Shown: one piece after another, positions 25,904-34,394 of the stretch
How the letters are laid out: each line of letters opens with the position of its first letter
How positions within the stretch are numbered: position 1 is the stretch's first letter
NCBI GenBank assembly: GCA_947631095.1
Contig: CANRJX010000010.1
Coordinates: 1-34,951 of the forward strand
Reading direction: 5' to 3'
Length of the DNA stretch: 34,951 nucleotides
Source: an uncultured Wohlfahrtiimonas sp.
GTDB lineage: Bacteria; Pseudomonadota; Gammaproteobacteria; Cardiobacteriales; Wohlfahrtiimonadaceae
Made by a program: the position numbers and the translations under genes
The notes under the pieces: generated by a model
Databases searched by the model: none
What the model was told of the DNA's origin: nothing
The model's input: the letters and a program-made list of their open reading frames with translations, nothing else

Positions 25904-26329
25904 ATGAAAAATAAAATCGCTTTAACTTTAATTGCTCTCGTTAGCTTCTCTGGTCTTGCAATGGCAGAATCACATAAAGGTGGGCATAAAAATCATTATG
26001 ACCATATTGGCCAACAACTAAATTTAACAGATGAACAACGCGCTCAAATGCAAACTCTTCATCAAAGCATTAAAACTGAAAATCAAGAGGCTCGATTAGC
26101 ACATCAAGCTGAAATGGAAAAGTTTTTTAACAACCCAACTTTTGATGAAAATAAGGCAAAAGAACTCATCGACAAAAACAAAGATCAAAACTCTATGCGC
26201 AAGATGAAATATCGTCATGCGATGTACCAGATTTTAACCCCGGATCAACGTGCACAACATTCACAATTAATGCAAAATAATGGTCGTAATAAAAAAGACC
26301 AAACAAAGCATAAACATCATAATCAATAA
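25904..26329 (+). CDS. cpxP: CpxP/Spy-family periplasmic protein
   Basis: 141 residues with a signal peptide ending AMA before Glu-22. Two LTxxQ-type motifs define the family: LTDEQRAQMQ near 45 and LTPDQRAQHS near 105. The mature protein is helical, basic, and flanked by His-rich ends (HKGGHKNHYDH and KHKHHNQ). CpxP inhibits CpxA in the periplasm and Spy is an ATP-independent chaperone; sequence alone does not decide between them, but the divergent position next to cpxRA favours CpxP. It is shorter than E. coli CpxP (166). The His-rich tails may bind metal (inference). A strong terminator follows. Confidence 0.88.
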   Translation: MKNKIALTLIALVSFSGLAMAESHKGGHKNHYDHIGQQLNLTDEQRAQMQTLHQSIKTENQEARLAHQAEMEKFFNNPTFDENKAKELIDKNKDQNSMRKMKYRHAMYQILTPDQRAQHSQLMQNNGRNKKDQTKHKHHNQ

Positions 26330-26343
26330 TTCATTGATCCATG

Positions 26344-26371
26344 AAAAATCCCGCAACTATGCGGGATTTTT
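26344..26371. terminator. Bidirectional terminator (cpxP / aminotransferase)
   Basis: Perfect 12-bp stem (26344-26355 with 26360-26371) with an ACTA loop and A5/T5 ends, lying between two convergent genes: 14 bases after cpxP and 18 bases after the aminotransferase. Confidence 0.92.
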
Positions 26372-26389
26372 TATTGGAATTCATAATAA

Positions 26390-27598
26390 TTATCTAGTGT
26401 AAACTTTCAATGCCGCTTGAACCGCCATACCAGGATTAATCTTTGCTCCATAAAATAAAAGAACCGCTTCAAAAGCGCCCAATACATGCAAGACATTTTC
26501 TTTACGACTACTAAATCCCATATTACCAATACGCCAAACTTTACCTGCTAATTGTCCGAATGAGCCTGCTATTTCAACACCAAATTCATTTAACAACATA
26601 TTGCGTACACCATCACAATCAATTCCTTCAGGCACAATGATTGGTGTAACTGTCGGCATCTTAGAATTTGGATTACCGTATATTTCTAAGCCCATCGCTT
26701 TAATACCAGCAACTATCGCCTCATCATTTAAAGCATGACGTTGCCACACCTTATCTATTCCTTCATTAATCACTAAACGCAATCCTTCATGTAAAGCATA
26801 TACCATTGAAGTTGCTTCAGTATGATGATTAATTCGTTCTTTATTCCAATATCGCTGCAACTGACTTAAGTCTAAATAATTACTCACAATATGATTAGTG
26901 TTTCGTATCTCTTTACTCAGCCCTAACTCTTTCTGATAACGTGATGTCAAAATTTTTTCTACACGATCATTATAAGTAATTAATGATAAGCCCGACGGAA
27001 CACTTAAACATTTCTGAGTTCCTGCAATTGCAATATCAATCTTCCATTCATCAACCGACAATGGAACACCAGCATAAGTCGCCACAGTATCGACAACGAA
27101 GAAAATATCTTGTGCTCTACAATACTCACCTATTTTATCTAAAGATTGCATTTGCCCATTTGCTGTTTCACCATGAACCAATGCAACTATTTTAGGCTGA
27201 TGCTGTTTAATAGCTTCTATGACACTTTCTTGCTGAAAAGTTTCTTCCCAATCTTTTTCAAAATAAACAACTTCTGCTCTTGCACGTTCAGCAATTTCCC
27301 CCAAAAGATAAGCAAACCTTCCATAACATGGAATCAAAACTTTATCACCTGGCTCAATCAATCCGATTAATGCTGCTTCTAACCCAGCACGAGAGGTACC
27401 ATCTACCGCGAAAGCTTGTTCATTTTTAGTTTGAAATGGTACTTTAATCATTTCTTTAACTTCATCCATAATCTTAATGAAGTATGGATCAAACTGTCCG
27501 ATCGTTGGCGTTGCCATTTTTCGTAACACAGAAGGATGAGCTTCAACAGGACCTGGAGTCATAATTGTACGAATTGGCGTATAAAATTCTGAAATCAT
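26390..27598 (-). CDS. Class V aminotransferase (alanine/ureidoglycine-glyoxylate type)
   Basis: 402 residues from the ATG giving MISEFYTP, chosen for AGAGGA 5 bases upstream; a TTG at 27625 would add nine residues without a good site. TPGPVEAHPSVLRKM at the start, VDGTSRAGLEA, CYGRFAYLLGEIAERA, VHGETANGQMQ and VVDTVATYAGV are typical of PLP aminotransferases that use glyoxylate. The PLP lysine is in AGTQKCLSVPSG. The pattern is closest in my recall to PucG, which transfers the amino group of (S)-ureidoglycine to glyoxylate, but no other purine-breakdown gene is here, so alanine- or serine-glyoxylate activity is equally possible. Divergent from gltIJKL. Confidence 0.85.
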   Translation of the reverse strand: MISEFYTPIRTIMTPGPVEAHPSVLRKMATPTIGQFDPYFIKIMDEVKEMIKVPFQTKNEQAFAVDGTSRAGLEAALIGLIEPGDKVLIPCYGRFAYLLGEIAERARAEVVYFEKDWEETFQQESVIEAIKQHQPKIVALVHGETANGQMQSLDKIGEYCRAQDIFFVVDTVATYAGVPLSVDEWKIDIAIAGTQKCLSVPSGLSLITYNDRVEKILTSRYQKELGLSKEIRNTNHIVSNYLDLSQLQRYWNKERINHHTEATSMVYALHEGLRLVINEGIDKVWQRHALNDEAIVAGIKAMGLEIYGNPNSKMPTVTPIIVPEGIDCDGVRNMLLNEFGVEIAGSFGQLAGKVWRIGNMGFSSRKENVLHVLGAFEAVLLFYGAKINPGMAVQAALKVYTR

Positions 27599-27745
27599 TT
27601 TTTCCTCTAAATATATATTAAGCAACTGCAGCGACTATGTTTATCACATTTAACAACGTTAAAATATTAAACATTATCTAATTTTATCGAACTATATTTA
27701 AGCTTTAGTTAATTTTTTATAAATATATGCATAAAAGTTATTGTT

Positions 27746-27765
27746 TTGTAGTCGAAAATCTACAA
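27746..27765. repeat. Inverted repeat, possible operator
   Basis: TTGTAG (27746-27751) and CTACAA (27760-27765) are separated by 8 bases, a dyad of the size used by dimeric regulators. It lies in the middle of the aminotransferase-gltI gap. No regulator can be named. Confidence 0.3.
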
Positions 27766-27985
27766 TATATTAATATAAACACATGAATTAAAATGATAAT
27801 TATTTAAATAGAAATAAATGTAGATCATATTTGAATATAAATAATATTTTACATATAGCCTACTAGCTCATTTAGTTTAATCATGCTAAATTGCAGATGT
27901 TATTCAATAATTAATACTACATATTGAAAACATATTTATATGACTAAAATTTCTTGTTTGTAATATAAATAGTAAAAGCTTAAAA

Positions 27986-28016
27986 ATCAGCAAAAAATAT
28001 AATATTTGAAGCTGAT
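27986..28016 (+). promoter_or_regulatory. gltI: Candidate gltI promoter inside a dyad
   Basis: TATAAT at 27998-28003 lies between ATCAGC (27986-27991) and GCTGAT (28011-28016), 53 bases before the gltI start. The -35 is poor, which would fit an activated promoter. The dyad could be an operator or a hairpin. Confidence 0.35.
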
Positions 28017-28055
28017 AAAAATCTAAAGATATACCAAAAGGATAGAGGCGTAATT

Positions 28056-28946
28056 ATGAAAAAACAGTTATTAAGTTTAGCAGTTGTATCAACATGTTTA
28101 ATGGGCATTAGCTTCGCACAAGAAATCACTGGCGTTTTAAAAAAAATTAATGATTCAGGTTCAATTTCCGTAGGGCATCGTGAATCATCAATCCCTTTTT
28201 CTTACTATGATAATAATCAAAATGTAATTGGCTATTCACATGATGTCAGCATGAAAATTGTTGAAAACATTGAAAAAAAACTTGGCAAAAAATTAAATGT
28301 TAAGTTGTCCCCAATTACATCTCAAAATAGAATTCCGCTCGTTAATAATGGTACGATTGATATCGAATGTGGCTCAACAACTCATAATACAAGCCGTGCA
28401 CAAGAAGCAGGTTTCTCAAACACTATTTTCATTGCCAACATCAAGCTGGTAACCGATAAAGATTCAGGCATTAACGACTTTACAGATTTGGCTGATAAAG
28501 TTGTGATTACAACTGCTGGCACGACTTCTGAACGTGCTTTAAATGAAATGAATCAAGCGAAAAATATGAATATGAAAATTCAATCGCTTAAAGATCATGG
28601 CGATGCATTTATGATGTTAGCAGGTGGCCGTGGAGCTGCATTTGTTATGGATGATTCATTGCTTTATGGTGAACGTGCAAAATCACGTGATCCACAAAAG
28701 TGGAATGTAACAGGTACATCGCAGGGTAAAGAAGCTTATGCATGTATGTTCAAAAAAGATGATCCAGGCATAAAAGCAATTGCAGATGAAACAATCGCTG
28801 AAATGTCAAAATCAGGTGAATTAGAAGCACTATATACAAAATGGTTTACACAACCTATCCCACCACGCGGTGTTAGCTTAGACTTCCCTGCATCTGAAGA
28901 AATGATTGAGTTATTTCAAAATCCTACAGATAAAGCTTATCAGTAA
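28056..28946 (+). CDS. gltI: Glutamate/aspartate-binding periplasmic protein
   Basis: 296 residues with a signal peptide (cleavage after ISFA, about 21). It is a type II solute-binding protein of the polar amino acid group: GSISVGHRESSIPFSYYD near the start, GYSHDVSMKIVENI, then SQNRIPLVNNGTIDIECGSTTHN, a ligand-binding region typical of GltI/DEBP. It captures glutamate and aspartate in the periplasm for GltJKL. AGGATAGAGG precedes the ATG. A hairpin separates it from gltJ, a common device for making more binding protein than permease. Confidence 0.92.
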   Translation: MKKQLLSLAVVSTCLMGISFAQEITGVLKKINDSGSISVGHRESSIPFSYYDNNQNVIGYSHDVSMKIVENIEKKLGKKLNVKLSPITSQNRIPLVNNGTIDIECGSTTHNTSRAQEAGFSNTIFIANIKLVTDKDSGINDFTDLADKVVITTAGTTSERALNEMNQAKNMNMKIQSLKDHGDAFMMLAGGRGAAFVMDDSLLYGERAKSRDPQKWNVTGTSQGKEAYACMFKKDDPGIKAIADETIAEMSKSGELEALYTKWFTQPIPPRGVSLDFPASEEMIELFQNPTDKAYQ

Positions 28947-28980
28947 ATATTATAGATAATATTATCTCTTTATATTATTT

Positions 28981-29005
28981 AAGTCACCGCTTATGGCGGT
29001 GACTT
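28981..29005 (+). terminator. Intercistronic hairpin between gltI and gltJ
   Basis: Perfect 10-bp GC-rich stem (28981-28990 with 28996-29005) with a 5-base loop. The tail GTTTGTGGGG is not a full U-tract, so partial termination or protection of the gltI mRNA 3' end is more likely than full termination. The AGATAATATTATCT palindrome upstream (about 28954-28967) may add to it. Confidence 0.6.
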
Positions 29006-29021
29006 GTTTGTGGGGTTTAAA

Positions 29022-29756
29022 ATGTTTGGCTTAGATTTTTCTTTTCTGTTTCAACAAGCAGTAGGAACAGAAACATATTTAGACTGGATCATTGAAGGTC
29101 TAAAATGGACAGTGATTACAGCATCACTGAGTTGGTGTCTCGCTTTATTTTGCGGGACAATTATAGGAATATTCAGAACACTTCCTAATCGATTTTTAAA
29201 TTTTATCGGCGCAGCATACGTCGAATCTCTGCGTAATGTGCCAATTATTGTACAACTATTCTTCTGGTTCTATGTTTGGCCAGAACTCATGCCTGCTGGA
29301 ATGGGAAAATGGATTAAAAATCTTGATCCACACGTGCAAATTCTAACTGCTGGTATTTTATGCTTGGGTTTATTTACATCAGCACGTATCGCGGAGCAAG
29401 TACGCTCTGGCATTCAATCGCTTGCAGGCGGACAAAGAAATGCTGCATTAGCAATGGGATTCTCATTGGCGCAATCATATCGTTATATCATTATGCCGCA
29501 AGCATTTCGCATCGTTATTCCACCATTAACTTCTGAATTACTCAATATTTTTAAAAACTCAGCAGTCTTACAAACGATCGGATTAATGGAATTATCTCGT
29601 CAAGCAGCTCAAATTAATGACTATACAGCAAAAGCCTATGAATCATTTATCGTCATTACCGTAATCTTTATAGCGATTAATGTCCTACTGATGTGGGGAA
29701 TGCGCTTTATCGAAGTGAGAACAAGAATCCCTGGCCTAATTTCGGGAGGTCAATAA
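29022..29756 (+). CDS. gltJ: Glutamate/aspartate ABC transporter permease GltJ
   Basis: 244 residues from the ATG with GGGG 7 bases upstream; an in-frame TTG at 29004 lies inside the hairpin and is rejected. About five helices and the HisM-type permease loop are present: [21 protein letters not shown] and the EAA motif [29 protein letters not shown]. coli GltJ has 246 residues. It forms the membrane channel with GltK. gltK starts one base after its stop codon. Confidence 0.93.
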   Translation: MFGLDFSFLFQQAVGTETYLDWIIEGLKWTVITASLSWCLALFCGTIIGIFRTLPNRFLNFIGAAYVESLRNVPIIVQLFFWFYVWPELMPAGMGKWIKNLDPHVQILTAGILCLGLFTSARIAEQVRSGIQSLAGGQRNAALAMGFSLAQSYRYIIMPQAFRIVIPPLTSELLNIFKNSAVLQTIGLMELSRQAAQINDYTAKAYESFIVITVIFIAINVLLMWGMRFIEVRTRIPGLISGGQ

Positions 29757-29757
29757 T

Positions 29758-30441
29758 ATGAATGATTATACTTTCTTCTCAGTATTGGCTGATACTTACC
29801 CGACATTATTAAAAGGCTTATGGGTCACACTACAAGTTACTGCTGTAGCAGTTGTTGTGGGCATTATTTGGGGCACAATTTTGGCAGTTATGCGTTTATT
29901 TATGCCAAAACCCATTGCATGGCTTGCTGCCCTATATGTCAATACTTTCAGATCGATTCCACTGATTATGGTTTTAATGTGGTTCTATTTAATCATTGGC
30001 CCAGGAATGCAAAAACTTTTTGGCTTAGATGGTACAAATACAAGCTTTAGATTAATTTTAGCAATGGTTGCATTCTCACTTTTTGAAGCCGCATACTATT
30101 CAGAAATTATTCGCGCAGGTATTTCAAGCGTTAAAAATGGTCAAAATTCAGCAGCATTAGCGCTTGGTATGACTAGATTTCAATCTTTACGTTATGTAAT
30201 TCTACCTCAAGCATTTCGCAACATGATTCCTTTACTATTAACTCAAGGGATCATCCTTTTCCAAGATACATCACTTGTTTATATCATCAGCTTGACGGAT
30301 TTTTTCCGAGCAACAGATATTATCGGCTACAACAACGACTACAAAACTGAATTCATTATATTTGCAGGCTTTGTATACTTTGTTATCTGCTTCACTGTGT
30401 CATCTGGTGTACGTTATATTCAATCAAGGAACAAAATATGA
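29758..30441 (+). CDS. gltK: Glutamate/aspartate ABC transporter permease GltK
   Basis: 227 residues, second permease of the system. Signatures: [44 protein letters not shown] and the EAA loop [29 protein letters not shown] site lies before the ATG within the end of gltJ. It overlaps gltL by 4 bases (ATGA). Confidence 0.93.
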   Translation: MNDYTFFSVLADTYPTLLKGLWVTLQVTAVAVVVGIIWGTILAVMRLFMPKPIAWLAALYVNTFRSIPLIMVLMWFYLIIGPGMQKLFGLDGTNTSFRLILAMVAFSLFEAAYYSEIIRAGISSVKNGQNSAALALGMTRFQSLRYVILPQAFRNMIPLLLTQGIILFQDTSLVYIISLTDFFRATDIIGYNNDYKTEFIIFAGFVYFVICFTVSSGVRYIQSRNKI

Positions 30442-31169
30442 TTCATTTTAAAAATGTAGGCAAATATTACGGTAATTTTAAAGTACTCAATGACTGTACT
30501 GCTGATATTTCTGAAAAAGAAGTGGTTGTTGTATGCGGCCCTTCTGGATCTGGTAAATCTACTTTAATCAAATGCGTTAATGCATTAGAGCCCATTCAAG
30601 AGGGCAAAATTATTGTTAATGGTACTGATATTACTGATAAAAATACCAATCTTTCAAAACTACGTTCTAAAGTTGGCATGGTGTTTCAACATTTTGAATT
30701 GTTTCCTCATATGAGCATTGAAAAAAATCTTATCATTGCTCAAACGAAAGTATTAAAAAGAAACTCTGAAGAAGCTTATGAAAAAGCAATGAATTTATTA
30801 GATCGTGTAGGTCTATCTGCTCATGCACACAAATACCCTAGCCAATTATCAGGTGGCCAACAACAGCGTGTTGCAATTGCTAGAGCACTAGCTATGGATC
30901 CAGTAGTCATGCTATTTGATGAACCAACTTCAGCACTTGACCCAGAGATGATTCATGAAGTTTTAGATGTTATGGTAGAACTCGCACAAGAAGGCATGAC
31001 GATGATGTGCGTAACCCATGAAATGGGCTTTGCCAGAAGAGTTGCTGATCGCATTATCTTTATGGATAAAGGTGAAATTATTGATAATGTCTCTAAGAAT
31101 GAATTCTTCGATGGTGAACCAAGCGATCGAGCAAAAGATTTCTTAAAAAACATTTTCCAATTTGATTAG
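30438..31169 (+). CDS. gltL: Glutamate/aspartate ABC transporter ATPase GltL
   Basis: 243 residues. Walker [10 protein letters not shown] at 34-42, Q-loop [11 protein letters not shown], signature LSGGQQQR, Walker [16 protein letters not shown] and H-loop [14 protein letters not shown] are all intact. It is a cytosolic ATPase of the polar amino acid uptake group, working as a dimer under GltJK. It closes the operon, and a terminator follows. Confidence 0.95.
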   Translation: MIHFKNVGKYYGNFKVLNDCTADISEKEVVVVCGPSGSGKSTLIKCVNALEPIQEGKIIVNGTDITDKNTNLSKLRSKVGMVFQHFELFPHMSIEKNLIIAQTKVLKRNSEEAYEKAMNLLDRVGLSAHAHKYPSQLSGGQQQRVAIARALAMDPVVMLFDEPTSALDPEMIHEVLDVMVELAQEGMTMMCVTHEMGFARRVADRIIFMDKGEIIDNVSKNEFFDGEPSDRAKDFLKNIFQFD

Positions 31170-31188
31170 TATTAAATAGGTACATTTA

Positions 31189-31216
31189 AAAAAGGGAATC
31201 TTGTGATTCCCTTTTT
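31189..31216. terminator. Bidirectional terminator (gltL / mlaB)
   Basis: Perfect 12-bp stem (31189-31200 with 31205-31216), TTGT loop, A5 and T5 ends. It lies 19 bases after gltL and 2 bases past the mlaB stop codon. Confidence 0.92.
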
Positions 31217-31218
31217 AT

Positions 31219-31497
31219 TTAATTAAACCATTCTTTGACATTGTACAAAGAAAGTAGCTTTTCTAACTGAGGTGGAATAGATTTTAATTCCAACTCAGGA
31301 TAATCATGCTTATAGCTGATTAATAAGGCAACTAGCGCACTGTCACAGCTGCTGATCTTTTCTAAATCTAACAATGATGGCGATTGATCTTTAAATAATA
31401 AACGAATGGCTCGATCATAATCAGGAATGGTAAATTTATTAAAGTCACCACTCAAGCTATAAAAGCCTTCTTGATTTAATGCAATACAAACTTCCAT
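31219..31497 (-). CDS. mlaB: STAS-domain protein MlaB
   Basis: 92 residues from the second ATG, which lies 6 bases after AAGGA; the first ATG (31503) abuts that site. It is a single STAS domain: a strand with SLSGDFNKFTI, then LLDLEKISSCDSALVALLISYKH, the usual Asp-x-x-x-(V/I)-x-x-x-Asp-Ser-Ala pattern. MlaB binds the ATPase MlaF of the MlaFEDB complex, which moves phospholipids between the membranes. Position after mlaC supports the name; the sequence alone would only give STAS domain. Confidence 0.82.
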   Translation of the reverse strand: MEVCIALNQEGFYSLSGDFNKFTIPDYDRAIRLLFKDQSPSLLDLEKISSCDSALVALLISYKHDYPELELKSIPPQLEKLLSLYNVKEWFN

Positions 31498-31518
31498 AAC
31501 CATTCCTTTATATCAAAA

Positions 31519-32124
31519 TTACTTATTTTTTTGTGCCAAGGTAGAGATCATTCCATCAATTCCTTTAGAATTAACCAATTCACGAATTTCTCCACGATAA
31601 CTGGTAACGATACTAATGCCTTCAATAGACACATCGTAAACCAACCATTTACCTCCTGACTTAATCATTGAATAATTCACGGCAACTGGCTTGTGAGTAG
31701 AGGATGTAATTTCTGAACGAACCGTCACTTCATTTTTATTCGTCGCATTTGGTGGCAATGGAAATACATTAACTTTATCATCTGTATATTCTAATAATGC
31801 ACTACCATAAGCATTGATCAATAATTTCTTAAACTCTTCCATAAAACGAGCACGCTGCTGAGGAGTTGCATCTCTCCAAGATCTACCCATTACCCACTGC
31901 GACATTGTATTAAAATCAAAATACGGTACAGCTGTTTTTTCAATAAAACTGTACAGTTTTTTTGGATCTTTTTTCAATACAGCTTCTTCTTTTTTCAATG
32001 CATTAATTAATTGAGCAGATGCTTTTTCAATCGTTTGCTCTGGTGTATCTGCCGCATATGTGACAGAAAACAGAGCAATCACACCCATTAACACTACTGA
32101 TTTAAATACTTTAAAAAGTTTCAT
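31519..32124 (-). CDS. mlaC: Periplasmic phospholipid-binding protein MlaC
   Basis: 201 residues with a signal peptide ending VTYA before Ala-25. The MlaC/Ttg2D pattern is seen: YSFIEKTAVPYFDFNTMSQWVMGRSWRDATPQQRARFMEEFKKLLINAYGSAL in outline (about residues 62-115), then KPVAVNYSMI and GKWLVYDVSIEGISIVTSYR. It carries phospholipid across the periplasm between MlaA and MlaFEDB. It follows murB by 33 bases; mlaFED are not upstream, so the usual mlaFEDCB order is broken. Confidence 0.93.
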   Translation of the reverse strand: MKLFKVFKSVVLMGVIALFSVTYAADTPEQTIEKASAQLINALKKEEAVLKKDPKKLYSFIEKTAVPYFDFNTMSQWVMGRSWRDATPQQRARFMEEFKKLLINAYGSALLEYTDDKVNVFPLPPNATNKNEVTVRSEITSSTHKPVAVNYSMIKSGGKWLVYDVSIEGISIVTSYRGEIRELVNSKGIDGMISTLAQKNK

Positions 32125-32157
32125 ATCATTTTTCCTATAAATAAATACTTAAAATAA

Positions 32158-33159
32158 TCATAAAATAATTACTTCGGGTTCTAAACAAATTCCAAATTCG
32201 TTTTCTACAGCTTTCATAACACGCATACTATGCAAATACAGTGCTTCGCCGCTCGCACCACCTAAATTAACCAAAATCAATGCCTGTTTTTCATACATAC
32301 CGACATTATTCTCATATTTTCCTTTAAATCCTAATATATCTATTAACTGTCCTGCAGCGAGTTTCACATGAGTTTCGCTGTATTCATAAGATGACAAATT
32401 AGGATATTTAATTTTTAATTTCTGTAATTGCTCCTGAGTAACAATTGGATTCTTAAAAAAACTACCTGCACTACCAATTTCACCAACCTCTGGTAATTTA
32501 GATCGACGAACTGCAATAACAGCATGATAAATATCTAGTGGCTGTGGATTGTCTATAAAATTTTCATCAAAATAATCCTGCAATGCTGGATAAAATTTTT
32601 GATGTTTTTTTGCCATTTTTGATAATTTAAAATCTACACTGATCACCAATCTATCTTTTAAACTAGACTTAAAAGCACTATTCCTATACCCAAATTCACA
32701 TTCATCATTACTATATGTTTCATAAGACTTTTTTTGAATATTATACACATTAACTTTTTCGATAAAAGTACGGGCTTCAACACCATAAGCACCTATATTT
32801 TGTACTGGCGTCGCACCAACATTACCAGGAATATACGCTAAGCACTCTAATCCAAACCACCCCTCATTCAAGGCATGTGTAACAAATCCATGCCAAGATT
32901 CGCCAGCGTATACTCGAACAATAACATCTTCATCACTTTCAGAAATATTTTCAATGCCCATCAAACAATTATGAACAACTGTTCCGCCATAGTTTTGAGT
33001 AAACAATACATTGCTACCACCCCCTAAATAAAAATGAGGTATAGGACAATGACTTAATTCATCCAGTTGAGCCAAAGAGTCTATACGATAATAATTTTCG
33101 GCAACCACCGAAACCCCTAAAGTGTTTAAGTTCGTTAATTCATAATTTTTTTGAAGCAT
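32158..33159 (-). CDS. murB: UDP-N-acetylenolpyruvoylglucosamine reductase
   Basis: 333 residues, type I MurB. FAD-binding motifs YLGGGSNVLFTQNYGG and AYIPGNVGATPVQNIGAYG are present; the type I substrate loop CEFGYRNSAFK supplies the conserved Tyr and Arg, and GSAGSFFKNPIV holds the catalytic Ser. The conserved Glu near the C-terminus is in LEPEVIIL. It reduces UDP-GlcNAc-enolpyruvate to UDP-MurNAc with NADPH, an essential peptidoglycan step. It starts 2 bases after the Sel1-repeat gene. Confidence 0.96.
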   Translation of the reverse strand: MLQKNYELTNLNTLGVSVVAENYYRIDSLAQLDELSHCPIPHFYLGGGSNVLFTQNYGGTVVHNCLMGIENISESDEDVIVRVYAGESWHGFVTHALNEGWFGLECLAYIPGNVGATPVQNIGAYGVEARTFIEKVNVYNIQKKSYETYSNDECEFGYRNSAFKSSLKDRLVISVDFKLSKMAKKHQKFYPALQDYFDENFIDNPQPLDIYHAVIAVRRSKLPEVGEIGSAGSFFKNPIVTQEQLQKLKIKYPNLSSYEYSETHVKLAAGQLIDILGFKGKYENNVGMYEKQALILVNLGGASGEALYLHSMRVMKAVENEFGICLEPEVIIL

Positions 33160-33161
33160 AA

Positions 33162-34394
33162 TTATTGCTGACCTTCCAATCGACTTAAGGCTTGTTTTGC
33201 TTCCAAGATATTAGCATCGGCTGCTTTTTGATACCAAAATTTAGCAATATCTAAATTTCGCATTTCATCATATTCTTCAAAAATGCGCCCTAAATTATAG
33301 GCTGCATTGCTATCTCCCTGCTCTGCAGCTTGGCTGTACCAAAATGACGCTCGATCAATATCTTTATCAACACCAATACCACGCTCAAAAGCACGAGCAA
33401 CAGCATTTTGCCCTAAAATACTACCTGCTTCGGCAGCTTTTCGATAATAATCATAAGCGATTTGATTATCTTTTTCAGTACCCAGAGCATTTTCATAAAT
33501 TAATCCCAAAGCCATATAAGCTTCAATCAACTTATGATTAGCAGCTCTTTGATACCAAAATCTAGCGGTATCATAATCTTGTTTAACCCCCAAACCTTCA
33601 GCATACATATAGCCTAATTTAAATTGCGCAGTGGGAATATCTTCATTAGCAGCTCGCTGAAAAAGCATAAGTGCATCGCTTATTTTCTTAGGATCATCTT
33701 TCTCTACAAGATATAAATTAGCTAAAGGCTCATAGGCCAAAACAAAATTCTCATCTGCTGCTTTTTTATAATATTTAGTGGCTTCTACGATATCAACTTC
33801 AACACCCAAACCTTTTGAATATATGTGTGCCAATGCATAATCTGCAATAGGATTATTCCCTACTCTAGAAGCTTCTAAAAACCAGCTTAACGCATTATTC
33901 AAATGCTCTTCTGTCATCTCGTCAGCATCTAAATAATAATTAAATAGATAAATATTAGCATCTTCAACACCCAATAAAGCAGCCTGTTTATAATACTTTA
34001 AAGCTTCTTCTGAAGATGCATCAACTCTAATACCTTTATCGTATAATTCGGCCAAAATATAATTTGCACGTCCACTTTTACGATCAGCCATAATTTTCAA
34101 AATCATCAACCCATCTGAAATTTGTTGTGCATCATCCATTGATAGTAACAATTCAGCCTCATCAATAATTTCAAAATCTTTCAACAATTGTGAATTAGGC
34201 AAATAATCATCTAAACTTTTAATATTTTTTTCAACTGGCTCAGCATTAACTGATGCTGCTTTTGTAGCAACATCAGTTTTAACAAGATAAACAGTATTAT
34301 TTAAAGCAGGCCTAGTTTGCATATTAGTGGCATAGATAAAAAAGCCAATCACTATTAGAAATGCAACTGTAAATAAAATACTATTTTTCATCAT
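33162..34394 (-). CDS. Membrane-anchored Sel1-repeat protein
   Basis: 410 residues. One N-terminal helix (about 5-23), with no clear cleavage site, suggests an inner-membrane anchor with the rest in the periplasm. After a linker, eight Sel1-like repeats of about 36 residues run from about 113 to the end; the best ones read like AQFKLGYMYAEGLGVKQD followed by ARFWYQRAA. Such repeats bind partner proteins; the partner is unknown. It overlaps the upstream ppiD-like gene by one base (TAATG) and is followed closely by murB, so envelope work is likely (inference). Confidence 0.85.
   Translation of the reverse strand: MMKNSILFTVAFLIVIGFFIYATNMQTRPALNNTVYLVKTDVATKAASVNAEPVEKNIKSLDDYLPNSQLLKDFEIIDEAELLLSMDDAQQISDGLMILKIMADRKSGRANYILAELYDKGIRVDASSEEALKYYKQAALLGVEDANIYLFNYYLDADEMTEEHLNNALSWFLEASRVGNNPIADYALAHIYSKGLGVEVDIVEATKYYKKAADENFVLAYEPLANLYLVEKDDPKKISDALMLFQRAANEDIPTAQFKLGYMYAEGLGVKQDYDTARFWYQRAANHKLIEAYMALGLIYENALGTEKDNQIAYDYYRKAAEAGSILGQNAVARAFERGIGVDKDIDRASFWYSQAAEQGDSNAAYNLGRIFEEYDEMRNLDIAKFWYQKAADANILEAKQALSRLEGQQ

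Larger units (their letters stand above)
27599..28055. other. AT-rich divergent regulatory region before gltI
   Basis: About 455 bases with no supportable gene. It contains two inverted repeats listed separately and many TATAAT-like strings. It is unusually long for the window, so it probably carries promoters and operators for both flanking genes. Confidence 0.5.

Noticed and set aside
27785-27812. Fur-box-like AT-rich string (ATGATAATTATTT)
   Set aside because: Only one hexamer matches the GATAAT repeat pattern; such strings are expected by chance in this AT-rich gap.
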